NCBI GenBank assembly: GCA_021836125.1
Contig: JAKBJF010000001.1
Location: 62,001-126,000 of the forward strand
Direction: 5' to 3'
Length of the DNA stretch: 64,000 bases
Source of the DNA: Nanobdellota archaeon
Lineage (GTDB): Archaea > Nanobdellota > Nanobdellia > Parvarchaeales > Parvarchaeaceae
Shown: one piece after another, positions 37,569 to 45,021 of the stretch
Numbering within the stretch: position 1 is the first letter of the stretch
Layout of the letters: every line of letters starts with the position of its first letter
Program-made: the position numbers and the translations under genes
Notes under the pieces: model-generated
Told to the model about the DNA's origin: nothing
Database searches by the model: none
Seen by the model: the letters and a program-made list of their open reading frames with translations, nothing else

Positions 37569-38214
37569 TGTAAGTTTACACAGCGTTTTGTTTTAAATAT
37601 TTAAGAAAATCAGTTTATAGATATACTTGCAAGTCGGTTGTTTCGTAAAATTATAACCAGCAATATTGCAAGATAAAATACAATTATTCCTGCCAATATC
37701 ATGCTTGACATAACAACAGCACGTTAAACCTAGATTTAAAACGTTTCTAGAAACCGTTAGCAACAGTTTCCAGCGCGATTGGCTTTAAGCCCGTTTTATA
37801 AAATAGTCACACATAAAATCTATTCGATTTCTTTTTGTAAGTTTTAAGAGGCAGATTTGACAAAAGTTACATTAGGATGTATTGACCCATAATAGTTGAC
37901 AAAGTACCCAATTTTCTGTTAAAAACACACACATTACCGTCTTTCTAGAAACGAAATCTTAATCTGGATTGAGGACGCCCGTGATCTAACCACAGAAATT
38001 AGAGAATATTATTAGTTTGTAGCTTTTCTTTCGTAAGCGTGGCTAACAGTCTTACTGAAAAAGGCTTCGCTTAAATCATGTTATATCGAATATACTTATC
38101 AGAACTGTCCTGAATATGACATAATACTTCCCAGAGTCTCTCATCCCACAGCTTACTCGTTGGATATATTGCCTTGTTATTAAAAGTTATTAAATTCTCT
38201 AAAACTTAGATGAT
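37569..38214. other. Intergenic region containing a mobile-element end copy
   Basis: 646 bp without a credible gene. At 37851-37889 lies a third copy of the conserved end sequence described at 41294-41332 and 48992-49030 (GCAGATTTGACAAAAGTTAC and on to ATTGACCCA); the flanks differ from the other copies. A TATA-like ATTAAAAGTTATTAAA precedes the gene at 38215. Nothing else recognised. Confidence 0.5.
37851..37889 (-). repeat. Element-end repeat, copy C (39 bp, degenerate)
   Basis: Shares about 32 of 39 positions by eye with copies A (41294-41332) and B (48992-49030). Only this terminal core is present here; no HTH gene follows. It looks like the scar of an element that has been lost. Confidence 0.55.
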
Positions 38215-38868
38215 ATGAGAAAAACCTTAACAGACGATTCCAAATTCCGTAAATTTATAGCATATTTTTGGATTGTTTTGATTGGTCTTGTACTGTTTTT
38301 GCCGAATTATCTATCAATCCCGTATCTGAACTTGAATAAAAGTTGCCCCCTTTATCCATTTTGTAGTTCTATTTCTACTCCGTGGGGTGCATTTACCTCA
38401 TTGTTTGTATTTGATGGTTGGACAAACTTGTATGCGTTTATACTGTGGTTTATGTTCTTGTTACTGATAACCGTTTCCATGTCGGCAGACCTAGTAGAAA
38501 AGTATACAAAATTTATAGTTATGGCTCTTTTTCCGCTATCTATATTTAGTAATGCGGTGGGGTGGGTTATCCTCGCAGTACAAGGCCTCGCGACACCTTA
38601 TGCAGGGGCATCAACATTCACATATGTCTTTCTTGGATTGCTATTCGGATTGTCAACCCCGGTTTTGATACAGAATTTTAGAAAAATGGGCCTAAAAAAT
38701 TTAGTAACAAACCCTGTTTTCTTAATAAACTTAGTTTTCGTGATAACTGCAGTATATTATATTGCTAGTACGCTTTTAACATCGTTTTCCATCCCACATA
38801 CAGATTATGTGCATGAGGTTAGTTTCTTAATAGGGGTGGTGTCAATTATAGCATACGTCAGAAATTAA
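38215..38868 (+). CDS. Six-helix membrane protein, probably rhomboid-like protease
   Basis: 217 residues with six hydrophobic segments. The block PWGAFTSLFVFDGWTNLYAF (56-75) resembles the rhomboid L1-TM2 region (W-x-x-x-T-S-x-F-x-H-x-x-W-x-H-L). GAST at 131-134 puts a serine where rhomboids have GxSG, at the start of a helix rich in Gly, and His200 lies in the last helix (VHEVSFLIGVVS). If real, the Ser133/His200 dyad would cut membrane proteins. The G after the Ser is replaced by Thr and the usual HxxxN is weak, so inactivity is possible. Family assignment is tentative. Confidence 0.5.
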   Translation: MRKTLTDDSKFRKFIAYFWIVLIGLVLFLPNYLSIPYLNLNKSCPLYPFCSSISTPWGAFTSLFVFDGWTNLYAFILWFMFLLLITVSMSADLVEKYTKFIVMALFPLSIFSNAVGWVILAVQGLATPYAGASTFTYVFLGLLFGLSTPVLIQNFRKMGLKNLVTNPVFLINLVFVITAVYYIASTLLTSFSIPHTDYVHEVSFLIGVVSIIAYVRN

Positions 38869-38907
38869 GTATAATTTCATACACACTAATAAATTTCTGC
38901 GCTTATA

Positions 38908-40185
38908 CTATAGTCTTGCTGCCAGTTCGGCAACAGCGGGTTCTGAGCATACTGGCGGTCTATTTGAAATACTGTTGCAGAGTGCGCTTATGTACAAATC
39001 CGCACCTGCATACTCCGTCCATGCAAAGGTATTATTTGGGGCTCTAAGACTCGATATAATTTGAGCTTGTGTGACATTGTTGATAAGACTTGTACCATCA
39101 TAAAAATCAACAGAACTTACGCCTGGAAAATAAAATCTGCCCCAGATAGTCTGTGGTGTGCCAAACACATAATTTGCGCGCTGAATAGTTGAGAGATTTG
39201 CTAAGTTTACCGTTGCAGGACCGTTCTGAGTCTGATAAGTATAAACGCCATTTTGCGAGCTTTTAACTACATAAGCACTCATCGTATCGACAAGGAAGCC
39301 AAATGCAGAGGAATAAACTGCATTATTTATTTCCCCGCCTATTGTAGGGAGTGGTTGCACATTAAAGCCTTGCAATATAGGATCTGTATCTTCCATACTT
39401 ATGAAATTTATATAGCTACTATTGTAATAGTTCCCAATATCCAGCGACGAGGAATACAATTCATTTTGAGACCAGTAGATCGTAGATACGTGGTTGTCTC
39501 CGAGCGATGAATACCCTACAAACAGACCATTAAATCTACCAAATGTCGCTAACGCTAGTGCCATAGCCCATCTGTTTTCGCCACAGTAAATGCATGTAGT
39601 GCTTCCGAGATATATGACAGAAGTCTTATTATCGGAGGTGAAAAGCGCAGAGTTATTTACTGGTGCTTCCAGACATGCGCCAGTTGACTGACTTGAGCAG
39701 AAAGAGATCGTACCGTTTAATACCATCTCCGCAGCGATGTTATAGTAATTTAAATCCGGATTCTGAAAGGTCTGCATCTCCTGCAGTGAAAGGGGCTCAT
39801 TTATAAGATTGAACGAAGGGTTGTTCGCGATAGTTTCATTGACTAGTGCGGGCGTAGGCAGAGCCCCTTCTACAGACATACTTTGCACTGTTGCATTGAG
39901 CGTTATTTTGGGCGTATTCTGCGAATGTGCTCCAACCAATAAATACACGAGAAGCATGACCACAACAATGCCAAGAATAACGGCTAATACCTTGTTTTGC
40001 TGCCAAAGAAAGTGATTTCCGCGGGCTAAAAACCCGTTGTCTGCCTCTTTCTCAATGGCAGATTTTTTCTCCAGTTTTGTTTCATTCTCCTTTGTTTTAA
40101 GTACTAATTCAAGTTTCTGGTTCTTCAAAGAGAGTTCGTGTATCTCTTCCTCTAAGTGCTTTATCCTATCATCTTGGTTTTCCAT
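38908..40185 (-). CDS. DUF929-type membrane-anchored protein with CxxC
   Basis: 425 residues. An N-terminal coiled coil (residues 1-50, KHLEEEIHELSLKNQKLELV) is followed by one transmembrane helix (about 68-88). The extracellular part has YLGSTTCIYCGENRWAMALA, a thioredoxin-like CxxC at the start of a helix, the hallmark of the archaeal DUF929 family. Later blocks (TEYAGADLYISALCNS) hold two more Cys. It may act as a surface thiol-disulfide protein. It is transcribed divergently from the CcdA-like/ATPase gene across a 67-bp promoter region with a palindrome. Confidence 0.75.
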   Translation of the reverse strand: MENQDDRIKHLEEEIHELSLKNQKLELVLKTKENETKLEKKSAIEKEADNGFLARGNHFLWQQNKVLAVILGIVVVMLLVYLLVGAHSQNTPKITLNATVQSMSVEGALPTPALVNETIANNPSFNLINEPLSLQEMQTFQNPDLNYYNIAAEMVLNGTISFCSSQSTGACLEAPVNNSALFTSDNKTSVIYLGSTTCIYCGENRWAMALALATFGRFNGLFVGYSSLGDNHVSTIYWSQNELYSSSLDIGNYYNSSYINFISMEDTDPILQGFNVQPLPTIGGEINNAVYSSAFGFLVDTMSAYVVKSSQNGVYTYQTQNGPATVNLANLSTIQRANYVFGTPQTIWGRFYFPGVSSVDFYDGTSLINNVTQAQIISSLRAPNNTFAWTEYAGADLYISALCNSISNRPPVCSEPAVAELAARL

Positions 40186-40252
40186 TTTACTTAGCCAATG
40201 TTAATTAATTATACACTCCATATTTATATATACATATGTCCATATGTAAACT
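40186..40252. promoter_or_regulatory. Divergent promoter with perfect operator-like palindrome
   Basis: TATA-like TATTTATATA at 40221-40230, immediately followed by TACATATG-TC-CATATGTA (40231-40248), a perfect 8+8 bp inverted repeat, then the ATG at 40253. A repressor bound there would cover the transcription start of the rightward gene. The product of that gene starts with a CcdA-like DNA-binding segment, so autoregulation is likely. Confidence 0.65.
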
Positions 40253-40912
40253 ATGCAGAACGATGGAATCAGTTTAATAAGTAAGACTATTTACACAAAG
40301 CCCACATATTTAGATATGACAAACAAGCGGAACACACTGCTCTATCTAGACAAAGACCTTGTAACTGCCTCAAAAAAGGCAGGACTTAACCTTTCGTTGG
40401 TTGCCGAGGAGGCATTGAGATCTAGACTGCCTTATTATGGGGAGTTTAGACCAGAAACTCATCTTATGCAGGCACTTGAGCAAGGGTCTGCAGCAATCTT
40501 GCCGCTTCGCATAGAAGAACTGCACATAATAGACAAAATGGTAAATAAAACTATAGAGTTAAAGGGCTTAAACTTGATTGTAGGGGGAAACAACACGGGA
40601 AAGAGCACTATTTTTAGACTCATATGTGGGGCGTTTAAGATAAGCCAATTGAATAGATTGTCGTATCACCTGTCCAGTAAAATAGAAGTGACTATTGCAC
40701 CGACAAGGAGGATTGACTATGGAGAAGCAGAGTCCGATTCGAGAATTCCTTTGAACACGCAATGCCTTGTCACAGATACATTATTTACGCAACTTGATGG
40801 GGAGTCACGATCAAAGATGCTGAAGTATCTCATCAAAACCGGTGCACAGCTTGTTCTAATGGAGTTGGAAGTACTGAAAGGCGCAGAAAAATTCAATGTT
40901 ATAAAACTGTAA
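40253..40912 (+). CDS. CcdA-like (RHH) domain fused to a compact ABC/SMC-like ATPase
   Basis: 219 residues. Residues 22-60 (RNTLLYLDKDLVTASKKAGL, then SLVAEEALRSRL) match the ribbon-helix-helix N-terminus of CcdA-type antitoxins. Residues about 90-219 are an ATPase reduced to the minimum: strand KGLNLIVGGNNTGKSTIFRL with Walker A (GGNNTGKST), and a Walker-B/D-loop-like CLVTDTLFTQLDGESRSKML where the usual D-E is T-D-T-L. The ABC signature is not visible. The TATA spacing supports the first ATG. It may be a truncated regulatory ATPase or an antitoxin-like sensor; no toxin gene is adjacent. Confidence 0.65.
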   Translation: MQNDGISLISKTIYTKPTYLDMTNKRNTLLYLDKDLVTASKKAGLNLSLVAEEALRSRLPYYGEFRPETHLMQALEQGSAAILPLRIEELHIIDKMVNKTIELKGLNLIVGGNNTGKSTIFRLICGAFKISQLNRLSYHLSSKIEVTIAPTRRIDYGEAESDSRIPLNTQCLVTDTLFTQLDGESRSKMLKYLIKTGAQLVLMELEVLKGAEKFNVIKL

Positions 40913-40975
40913 AAATGATATGGCGCCCCTCATAAACATTGTACCTTTGAATAAAGATATTAGAGATTTGTTTAA

Positions 40976-41200
40976 TTAGATGACTTGTTGCCTAATTTCC
41001 AGCGGATAGACTTTGTTCTTGAATGTAGATGGAATGCTCCAACGCCATATCGTGCTAGGGGCGATGCCAAGGATTTGGGCAGCTTTTATCTTGCTTAATC
41101 CATATTGGACCATGGCTGCGACCTTGATTTTTTCCTGGTTTGTGTAATGCCGCCCCGTCATATCTATTTTAGAAAAGAGACTACTTAAATGACCTTCCAT
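40976..41200 (-). pseudogene. Truncated copy of the multi-HTH gene at 48161-48901
   Basis: 74 residues, nearly identical to the first third of the 246-residue protein (DMTGRHYTNQEKIKVAAMVQ, then AAQILGIAPSTIWRWSIPST). It ends in a stop where the long copy continues with KLHKSGVSRLK. Upstream sequence is conserved with the long copy for ~130 bp. It retains one helix-turn-helix and could still bind DNA. Left of the stop the sequence is unrelated, marking the truncation point. Confidence 0.75.
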
Positions 41201-41332
41201 CGCTTGCCAAAGTTGGCTAAATTTAGAGCGTCATTTTGGAAGAAGCTATGCGCGTAAACATCGACTGGTAAGCCACTACAAGCATTCTAAGGGGCAGATT
41301 TGCCAAAATTTACATTCGGATGTACTGACTCA
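41201..41332 (-). repeat. Element-end repeat, copy A
   Basis: Sequence upstream of the truncated HTH gene, alignable with 48902-49030 along its whole length (for example CATTTTGGAAGAAGC and CAAAATTTACATTCGGA in both). The right border ends TACTGACTCA as in copy B, after which the copies diverge. Confidence 0.75.
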
Positions 41333-41389
41333 CAGTACCTCCGAAAGTAGACAGATAGCGCTTAAATAAAAGTTCTACAATATTATTTT

Positions 41390-41608
41390 ATGACACGTCT
41401 TATTAAGTTTAGAGTACGTTTTAGGCCACAGAATGCAATCGATTATCCAGAATTATCAATGATTGTAGAAATAGATGAAGTGCACTTAACTCCAAAAAGC
41501 CTCATTGATGCAATAGACAAAAGCAGGCAAGAAATGCTTGCCGCAACTAACTATATTAAAAAAAGACTTCCTAATAATGATATTATTGGTATAAAGAGAC
41601 TTAACTAG
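41390..41608 (+). CDS. Small hypothetical protein
   Basis: 72 residues: beta-rich start (LIKFRVRFRPQNAIDYPELS) followed by a helix (SLIDAIDKSRQEMLAATNYI). A TATA-like CTTAAATAAA at about 41362-41371 supports the ATG. Its stop overlaps the 3' end of the convergent transposase gene by four bases. It sits just outside the element-end repeat. No family recognised. Confidence 0.5.
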   Translation: MTRLIKFRVRFRPQNAIDYPELSMIVEIDEVHLTPKSLIDAIDKSRQEMLAATNYIKKRLPNNDIIGIKRLN

Positions 41609-43176
41609 CCATTCGGATCCTTTCCTTTTGTAAGCAAAGCTATAGCGAACTTCTTTGCAGTTATTTGCGTTTCCTTGAGAGATAAACCTAAGAACATCGC
41701 CAACCCCAAGTCAACGAGTAGCCAGCAGTTGTACAGAACAACAGATAGCATAAAGTAAAGATAGCGGATTGTGTAATTTACAGATGTAGTTTTGCCTCGA
41801 AAAGTATACTTCTTGACACGGTAACCAGTTTCAATCTGCCAACGAGAACGGTACATTTCGCCTATTCTAAACGCCAGAATCAAGTCCTCTGAACTCAGAT
41901 GGATGTTCGTCGCAAAATAATGTTTATTGCCATCTCTTTCCAGCACTACTAAATTGAATCTGCTGTCTTTCATTGCACAGTTTGGATATATTCTGGGAGC
42001 ACTTAACCTACTGACCCGCTTTACTACAAGTGCATTGGTCTTAGCGGGCATTATGTACTGCAGACTAAGTTTTTTGAATAGATTTATCACAGGCGAACTG
42101 AAGAAGCCCCTATCCAAGAAGACTTTTCCTATGTTTACTCTTGTCTTGGCGTAAGTAAGTAGTTTTTCGACCAGTTCCGTCTGATCGTCCTCAGCAAGGA
42201 TTGGCAGTGCAAACAACGTGAACCTTTGACCGTGGTTCACTATGTCCAGAGTTATGAATTTGTAAGCCCAGGATGTTCCCTGCTCTGGCTTTGTCCCCAT
42301 TACGCCATAGTTTTCTATGTCGCCGTAAAACAGCCAGGAAGTCGCATCTATCGCCACATCAACCTTTCTCGTCCCTATCAGTCTCATCTGCTTAGCCGTT
42401 CTGAACGTAAGTTCGAATATCTCAAGGAAAATTTCCCTTAGCTCAGCCATGCCAAACTTCTTTATGTGATATAATAATGTGTCGGCGTTAGGAGACCTTC
42501 TTTTTAGAAGATCAGAGAATATGGCAGCGCCGCTTTCGGCAAAGTTCTGCTCGTAAGCAATCCAGATTAGCGTGTCCAGAAGCTCCTCATTCTTGAATAC
42601 GGCATTGTGCCTAAGCTTGAACTTAAGCTTCTTCTTCAGGCGGTTCTTCACGAAGGAAATTAATTCTGCTGCCTTTGCGCCCTTATGGTTGCAGATAGTC
42701 TTTTCGGATGAATTTTCTTTGGGTTTTTTCTCTCGGCTATCAATGTCTAAAATGATGTTAAACCTCTCGGCAGCTTCTCTTGTCGTGGTGATAACAAAGT
42801 CCACAAGCGCAAGGTCTTCTTTATCTAAAGTCTTTGTAAAGTGCCAGATGTCCTGTTGTGTTGGGATAATCACGCCGTTTTCGTTCTTGTCGAAGCCGAG
42901 CAACAGCGCTTCTTCTGGTCTGTTCCGCAGATAATTAACCAACGCTCTGAAGGACTTGATATTCTTAAGTCTGAGCAAAAGATATGCTTTTGTCATAGTG
43001 TCTCTGGAGAAAGTCCTACGGGTGCTTATGCCAGGTGCAAGTTGCAACTTAGAAATAAGAAGTGAAACTGAAATTTCATTTTTACTGTTAATAAGATCAG
43101 TATAAGTAGCGAATATATCATTCGCTAAATACTTATATTCTCCGTCTATCTTTCTTATATCTGTAGAGTTTTCCAT
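41605..43176 (-). CDS. DDE transposase (IS4-like superfamily)
   Basis: 523 residues. The DDE catalytic blocks are visible: first Asp in KVDVAIDATSW, second in GKVFLDRGFFS, and Glu in SRWQIETGYRVKK, which is the YREK-type signature of IS4-related families (R-x-x-I-E-x-x-[FY]-x-x-x-K). The N-terminal ~190 residues contain a helical DNA-binding region (FSRDTMTKAYLLLRLKNIKS). The frame is intact. I could not find terminal inverted repeats at the borders, so the element limits are unknown; a 10-bp hairpin lies just upstream at 43193-43225. Confidence 0.85.
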   Translation of the reverse strand: MENSTDIRKIDGEYKYLANDIFATYTDLINSKNEISVSLLISKLQLAPGISTRRTFSRDTMTKAYLLLRLKNIKSFRALVNYLRNRPEEALLLGFDKNENGVIIPTQQDIWHFTKTLDKEDLALVDFVITTTREAAERFNIILDIDSREKKPKENSSEKTICNHKGAKAAELISFVKNRLKKKLKFKLRHNAVFKNEELLDTLIWIAYEQNFAESGAAIFSDLLKRRSPNADTLLYHIKKFGMAELREIFLEIFELTFRTAKQMRLIGTRKVDVAIDATSWLFYGDIENYGVMGTKPEQGTSWAYKFITLDIVNHGQRFTLFALPILAEDDQTELVEKLLTYAKTRVNIGKVFLDRGFFSSPVINLFKKLSLQYIMPAKTNALVVKRVSRLSAPRIYPNCAMKDSRFNLVVLERDGNKHYFATNIHLSSEDLILAFRIGEMYRSRWQIETGYRVKKYTFRGKTTSVNYTIRYLYFMLSVVLYNCWLLVDLGLAMFLGLSLKETQITAKKFAIALLTKGKDPNG

Positions 43177-43192
43177 AACTGGGAATTCTATG

Positions 43193-43225
43193 CAAGGGGT
43201 TACGCTGTCAAGGTTTAACCCCTTG
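43193..43225. repeat. Perfect 10-bp stem-loop upstream of transposase
   Basis: CAAGGGGTTA at 43193-43202 and TAACCCCTTG at 43216-43225, 13-base loop, in the 61-bp gap between the small membrane gene and the transposase. On the + strand a T-rich run follows, as in a terminator, but both flanking genes read leftward. It could be an element end or a 5' leader structure that limits transposase expression. Confidence 0.5.
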
Positions 43226-43237
43226 GTTTTGTCTTTT

Positions 43238-43417
43238 TTATCCTAGAAGACTAACTAGTCCTACCACGCCTAATAAGGCGGACAGAAGTAGCCCAAAACC
43301 AAGGGCTATTGTGCCAGCCATGGCAGTCAAACTTGATTGCATAAGGGCGTAGCCCATAGCAGTCAATCCTCCTGCTCCAGAAAGGGCAGTAAGGATATTT
43401 TTTATTTCTTTGGCCAT
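43238..43417 (-). CDS. Small two-helix membrane protein with strong ribosome binding site
   Basis: 59 residues: MAKEIKNILTALSGAGG, then two Gly/Ala/Leu-rich hydrophobic segments (about 18-34 and 36-58). GGGAGG lies six bases before the ATG, one of the best Shine-Dalgarno sequences in the window, so I take this start and not the longer frame. Such small glycine-rich membrane proteins occur in archaeal viruses and as holin- or bacteriocin-like peptides; no specific match. Lies between a transposase and a tRNA-like element. Confidence 0.55.
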   Translation of the reverse strand: MAKEIKNILTALSGAGGLTAMGYALMQSSLTAMAGTIALGFGLLLSALLGVVGLVSLLG

Positions 43418-43555
43418 AAGGCCTCCCTTAAAAGACAAGGCGGAGGCTATGCTCGAGCACCAGGCAATAAAGTTTAATAATAGAACCAGTCTATCATTAA
43501 ATGTGGTTGTGGTGCTGCACTGCAGTGCCTTGCATTTTAAGTATAAAATTATCTT

Positions 43556-43637
43556 TGCCCCAATCGGGAATCGAACCCAATAGGTGCAGTGTAGTCGATG
43601 TATGCTGTGATACACTGCACCCGCGCCGCGCTGGGGC
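43556..43637 (-). tRNA. tRNA-like element with intact acceptor/T arm and an 11-bp hairpin in place of normal D/anticodon arms
   Basis: Read leftward from 43637: a 7-bp acceptor stem (GCCCCAG with TTGGGGC, discriminator A) and a canonical T arm (TTGGG-TTCGATT-CCCGA). Between them, a 10-nt GC-rich segment CGCGGCGCGG replaces the 18-nt D arm. Then GGTGCAGTGTA pairs perfectly with TACACTGCACC around a 17-nt loop (TCACAGCATACATCGAC). Position 8 is C and not U, and no anticodon loop with U33 can be assigned. It may be a decayed tRNA, an intron-bearing tRNA with unusual processing, or a tRNA mimic. The rest of the 43418-43883 gap shows only AT-rich promoter-like sequence. Confidence 0.4.
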
Positions 43638-43883
43638 GTTTTTGTTTTCTTGCTGTATATACCTAAGTCATTACTTCGGCAAGAAGTTGAAACGTTTAAA
43701 AAGAAGAGTTGTGATATTATCATATCGGGATTAATACGGTGTTTTGTTTAAGCGCGAAGCACCGCATTGATCTTATTTAAGATTCTTTATCATTCGCCTC
43801 CGCATAAATTATATTTCATATATCTTATTGGAGATACCACTATTTATAGTTTCTTAAAGTGCTGAGAGAACTTGAAAATACAT

Positions 43884-44930
43884 TTATTTCTTGATTGTCC
43901 GCATACTCTGAAGGTTATCCAATAAGGATTTGGCCTCCTTTACTAATACCCTTAGAATCTCCATCTTTGCATCATTTTTGGCAGCGCTGACGCGTTCTTC
44001 TGGCGGTAACGAACGACATGTTTCTATTGCGGTATAAATTTTTTTAAAATAGCGATCCGTCCTAGCTGGGTTCTTTTGATCCAATTCTTCTCTGGCAGCT
44101 TTTCCACCACGTACATCAAATGTTCTGGTTAATGTTTTGTCTTTCAATATTTCATCCAAAATCCTGACATCTCTTACATCTTTAAACCTCTTTGCATTAA
44201 CCCACTGCGTAAATAAATCTACATTACTTGAATCTTTTCGCCACTCAGCCAAATTTTTATTTTTGTAGAGCTCTTCAAAATATGTATACTTTTCCCAACG
44301 TAGGTTATCATTAGGATATCTCTTGGCGTATCTTTCGGTGGCATCATAAGCATCTATTGCTCTAGCAATTGTTGCTCTGCTCATCCTCAAAATTCCTGCA
44401 ATATTTTCGTATATAAGTTTATATTTTGTATTAAGTTCCTTAATGAACTTTGCTTTGTTGATTGGCTTCCATGTCTGCTTTCCAGCTATGTGTTCAAGGA
44501 TTAAAAGTAAAGCTATCGTGCTTTGAGACGTCTTAGGGGGGATAATTTTGCACGGTACTTTATCAAATGCTTCTGCTTTAACACCTTCCAACTTACCGCC
44601 ACGAGCCTCTTCTTTCAATTTTTTTAAACACGCCAAACGTCGATTGCCTTCCTTTACTATAAAAGTTTTATCGATTTTTTCCACTAAAAGTGGCTCATAA
44701 ATACCTTTTACCGCGAAGATTTGATTATACAGGTCCCTAGTTTCTGTGTCTTCCCAAATTTCCTTTTCTATTGTCTCTGGAGTCAAAGTTTTTACAAGTG
44801 CGATGTGGTAGAACCTTGGGTTGGATAAATCATAGGATAAGTCGGTTATATCTATTGTTTTTGTTTCGGAGTCTTGTAAGACTCTTTTTAGCTCGTCTTG
44901 ATAAATTCGTGCTACCCTCTTTCGTCCCAT
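43884..44930 (-). CDS. ParB/sulfiredoxin-fold domain protein
   Basis: 348 residues. Residues about 65-115 form a ParB-like nuclease/CTPase fold: GIYEPLLVEKI and then IVKEGNRRLACLKKL, where EGNRR matches the ParB E-R-R-x motif. A predicted helix-turn-helix follows (IAGILRMSRATIARAIDAYD). The C-terminal half is helical and charged. No ParA is adjacent, so chromosome partition is unlikely. Such solitary ParB-like proteins are common beside restriction-modification and phage genes, as here. Own promoter: TATA-like ATAAAATTATA upstream. Confidence 0.75.
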   Translation of the reverse strand: MGRKRVARIYQDELKRVLQDSETKTIDITDLSYDLSNPRFYHIALVKTLTPETIEKEIWEDTETRDLYNQIFAVKGIYEPLLVEKIDKTFIVKEGNRRLACLKKLKEEARGGKLEGVKAEAFDKVPCKIIPPKTSQSTIALLLILEHIAGKQTWKPINKAKFIKELNTKYKLIYENIAGILRMSRATIARAIDAYDATERYAKRYPNDNLRWEKYTYFEELYKNKNLAEWRKDSSNVDLFTQWVNAKRFKDVRDVRILDEILKDKTLTRTFDVRGGKAAREELDQKNPARTDRYFKKIYTAIETCRSLPPEERVSAAKNDAKMEILRVLVKEAKSLLDNLQSMRTIKK

Positions 44931-45021
44931 TTTACAGTTAGTAGCGCGTAATATTAATAGTTTTCTATAATTTTATGAGAACTAAAAAGAACCCATTTTT
45001 ACTTTGAATCAATTAGATCAT

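Noticed and set aside
41605-43176. Terminal inverted repeats of the transposase-bearing IS
   Set aside because: Compared the ~60 bp on both sides of the gene; no convincing inverted match, so the element borders are not called.
43418-43723. Long leftward frame of 161 codons through the tRNA-like element
   Set aside because: The upstream 100 codons coincide with the structured RNA-like sequence; the strong Shine-Dalgarno at the internal ATG marks the real start.
43884-44930. Chromosome-partition ParB
   Set aside because: No ParA partner and no parS-like repeats near; the location is in the restriction locus, far from the origin.
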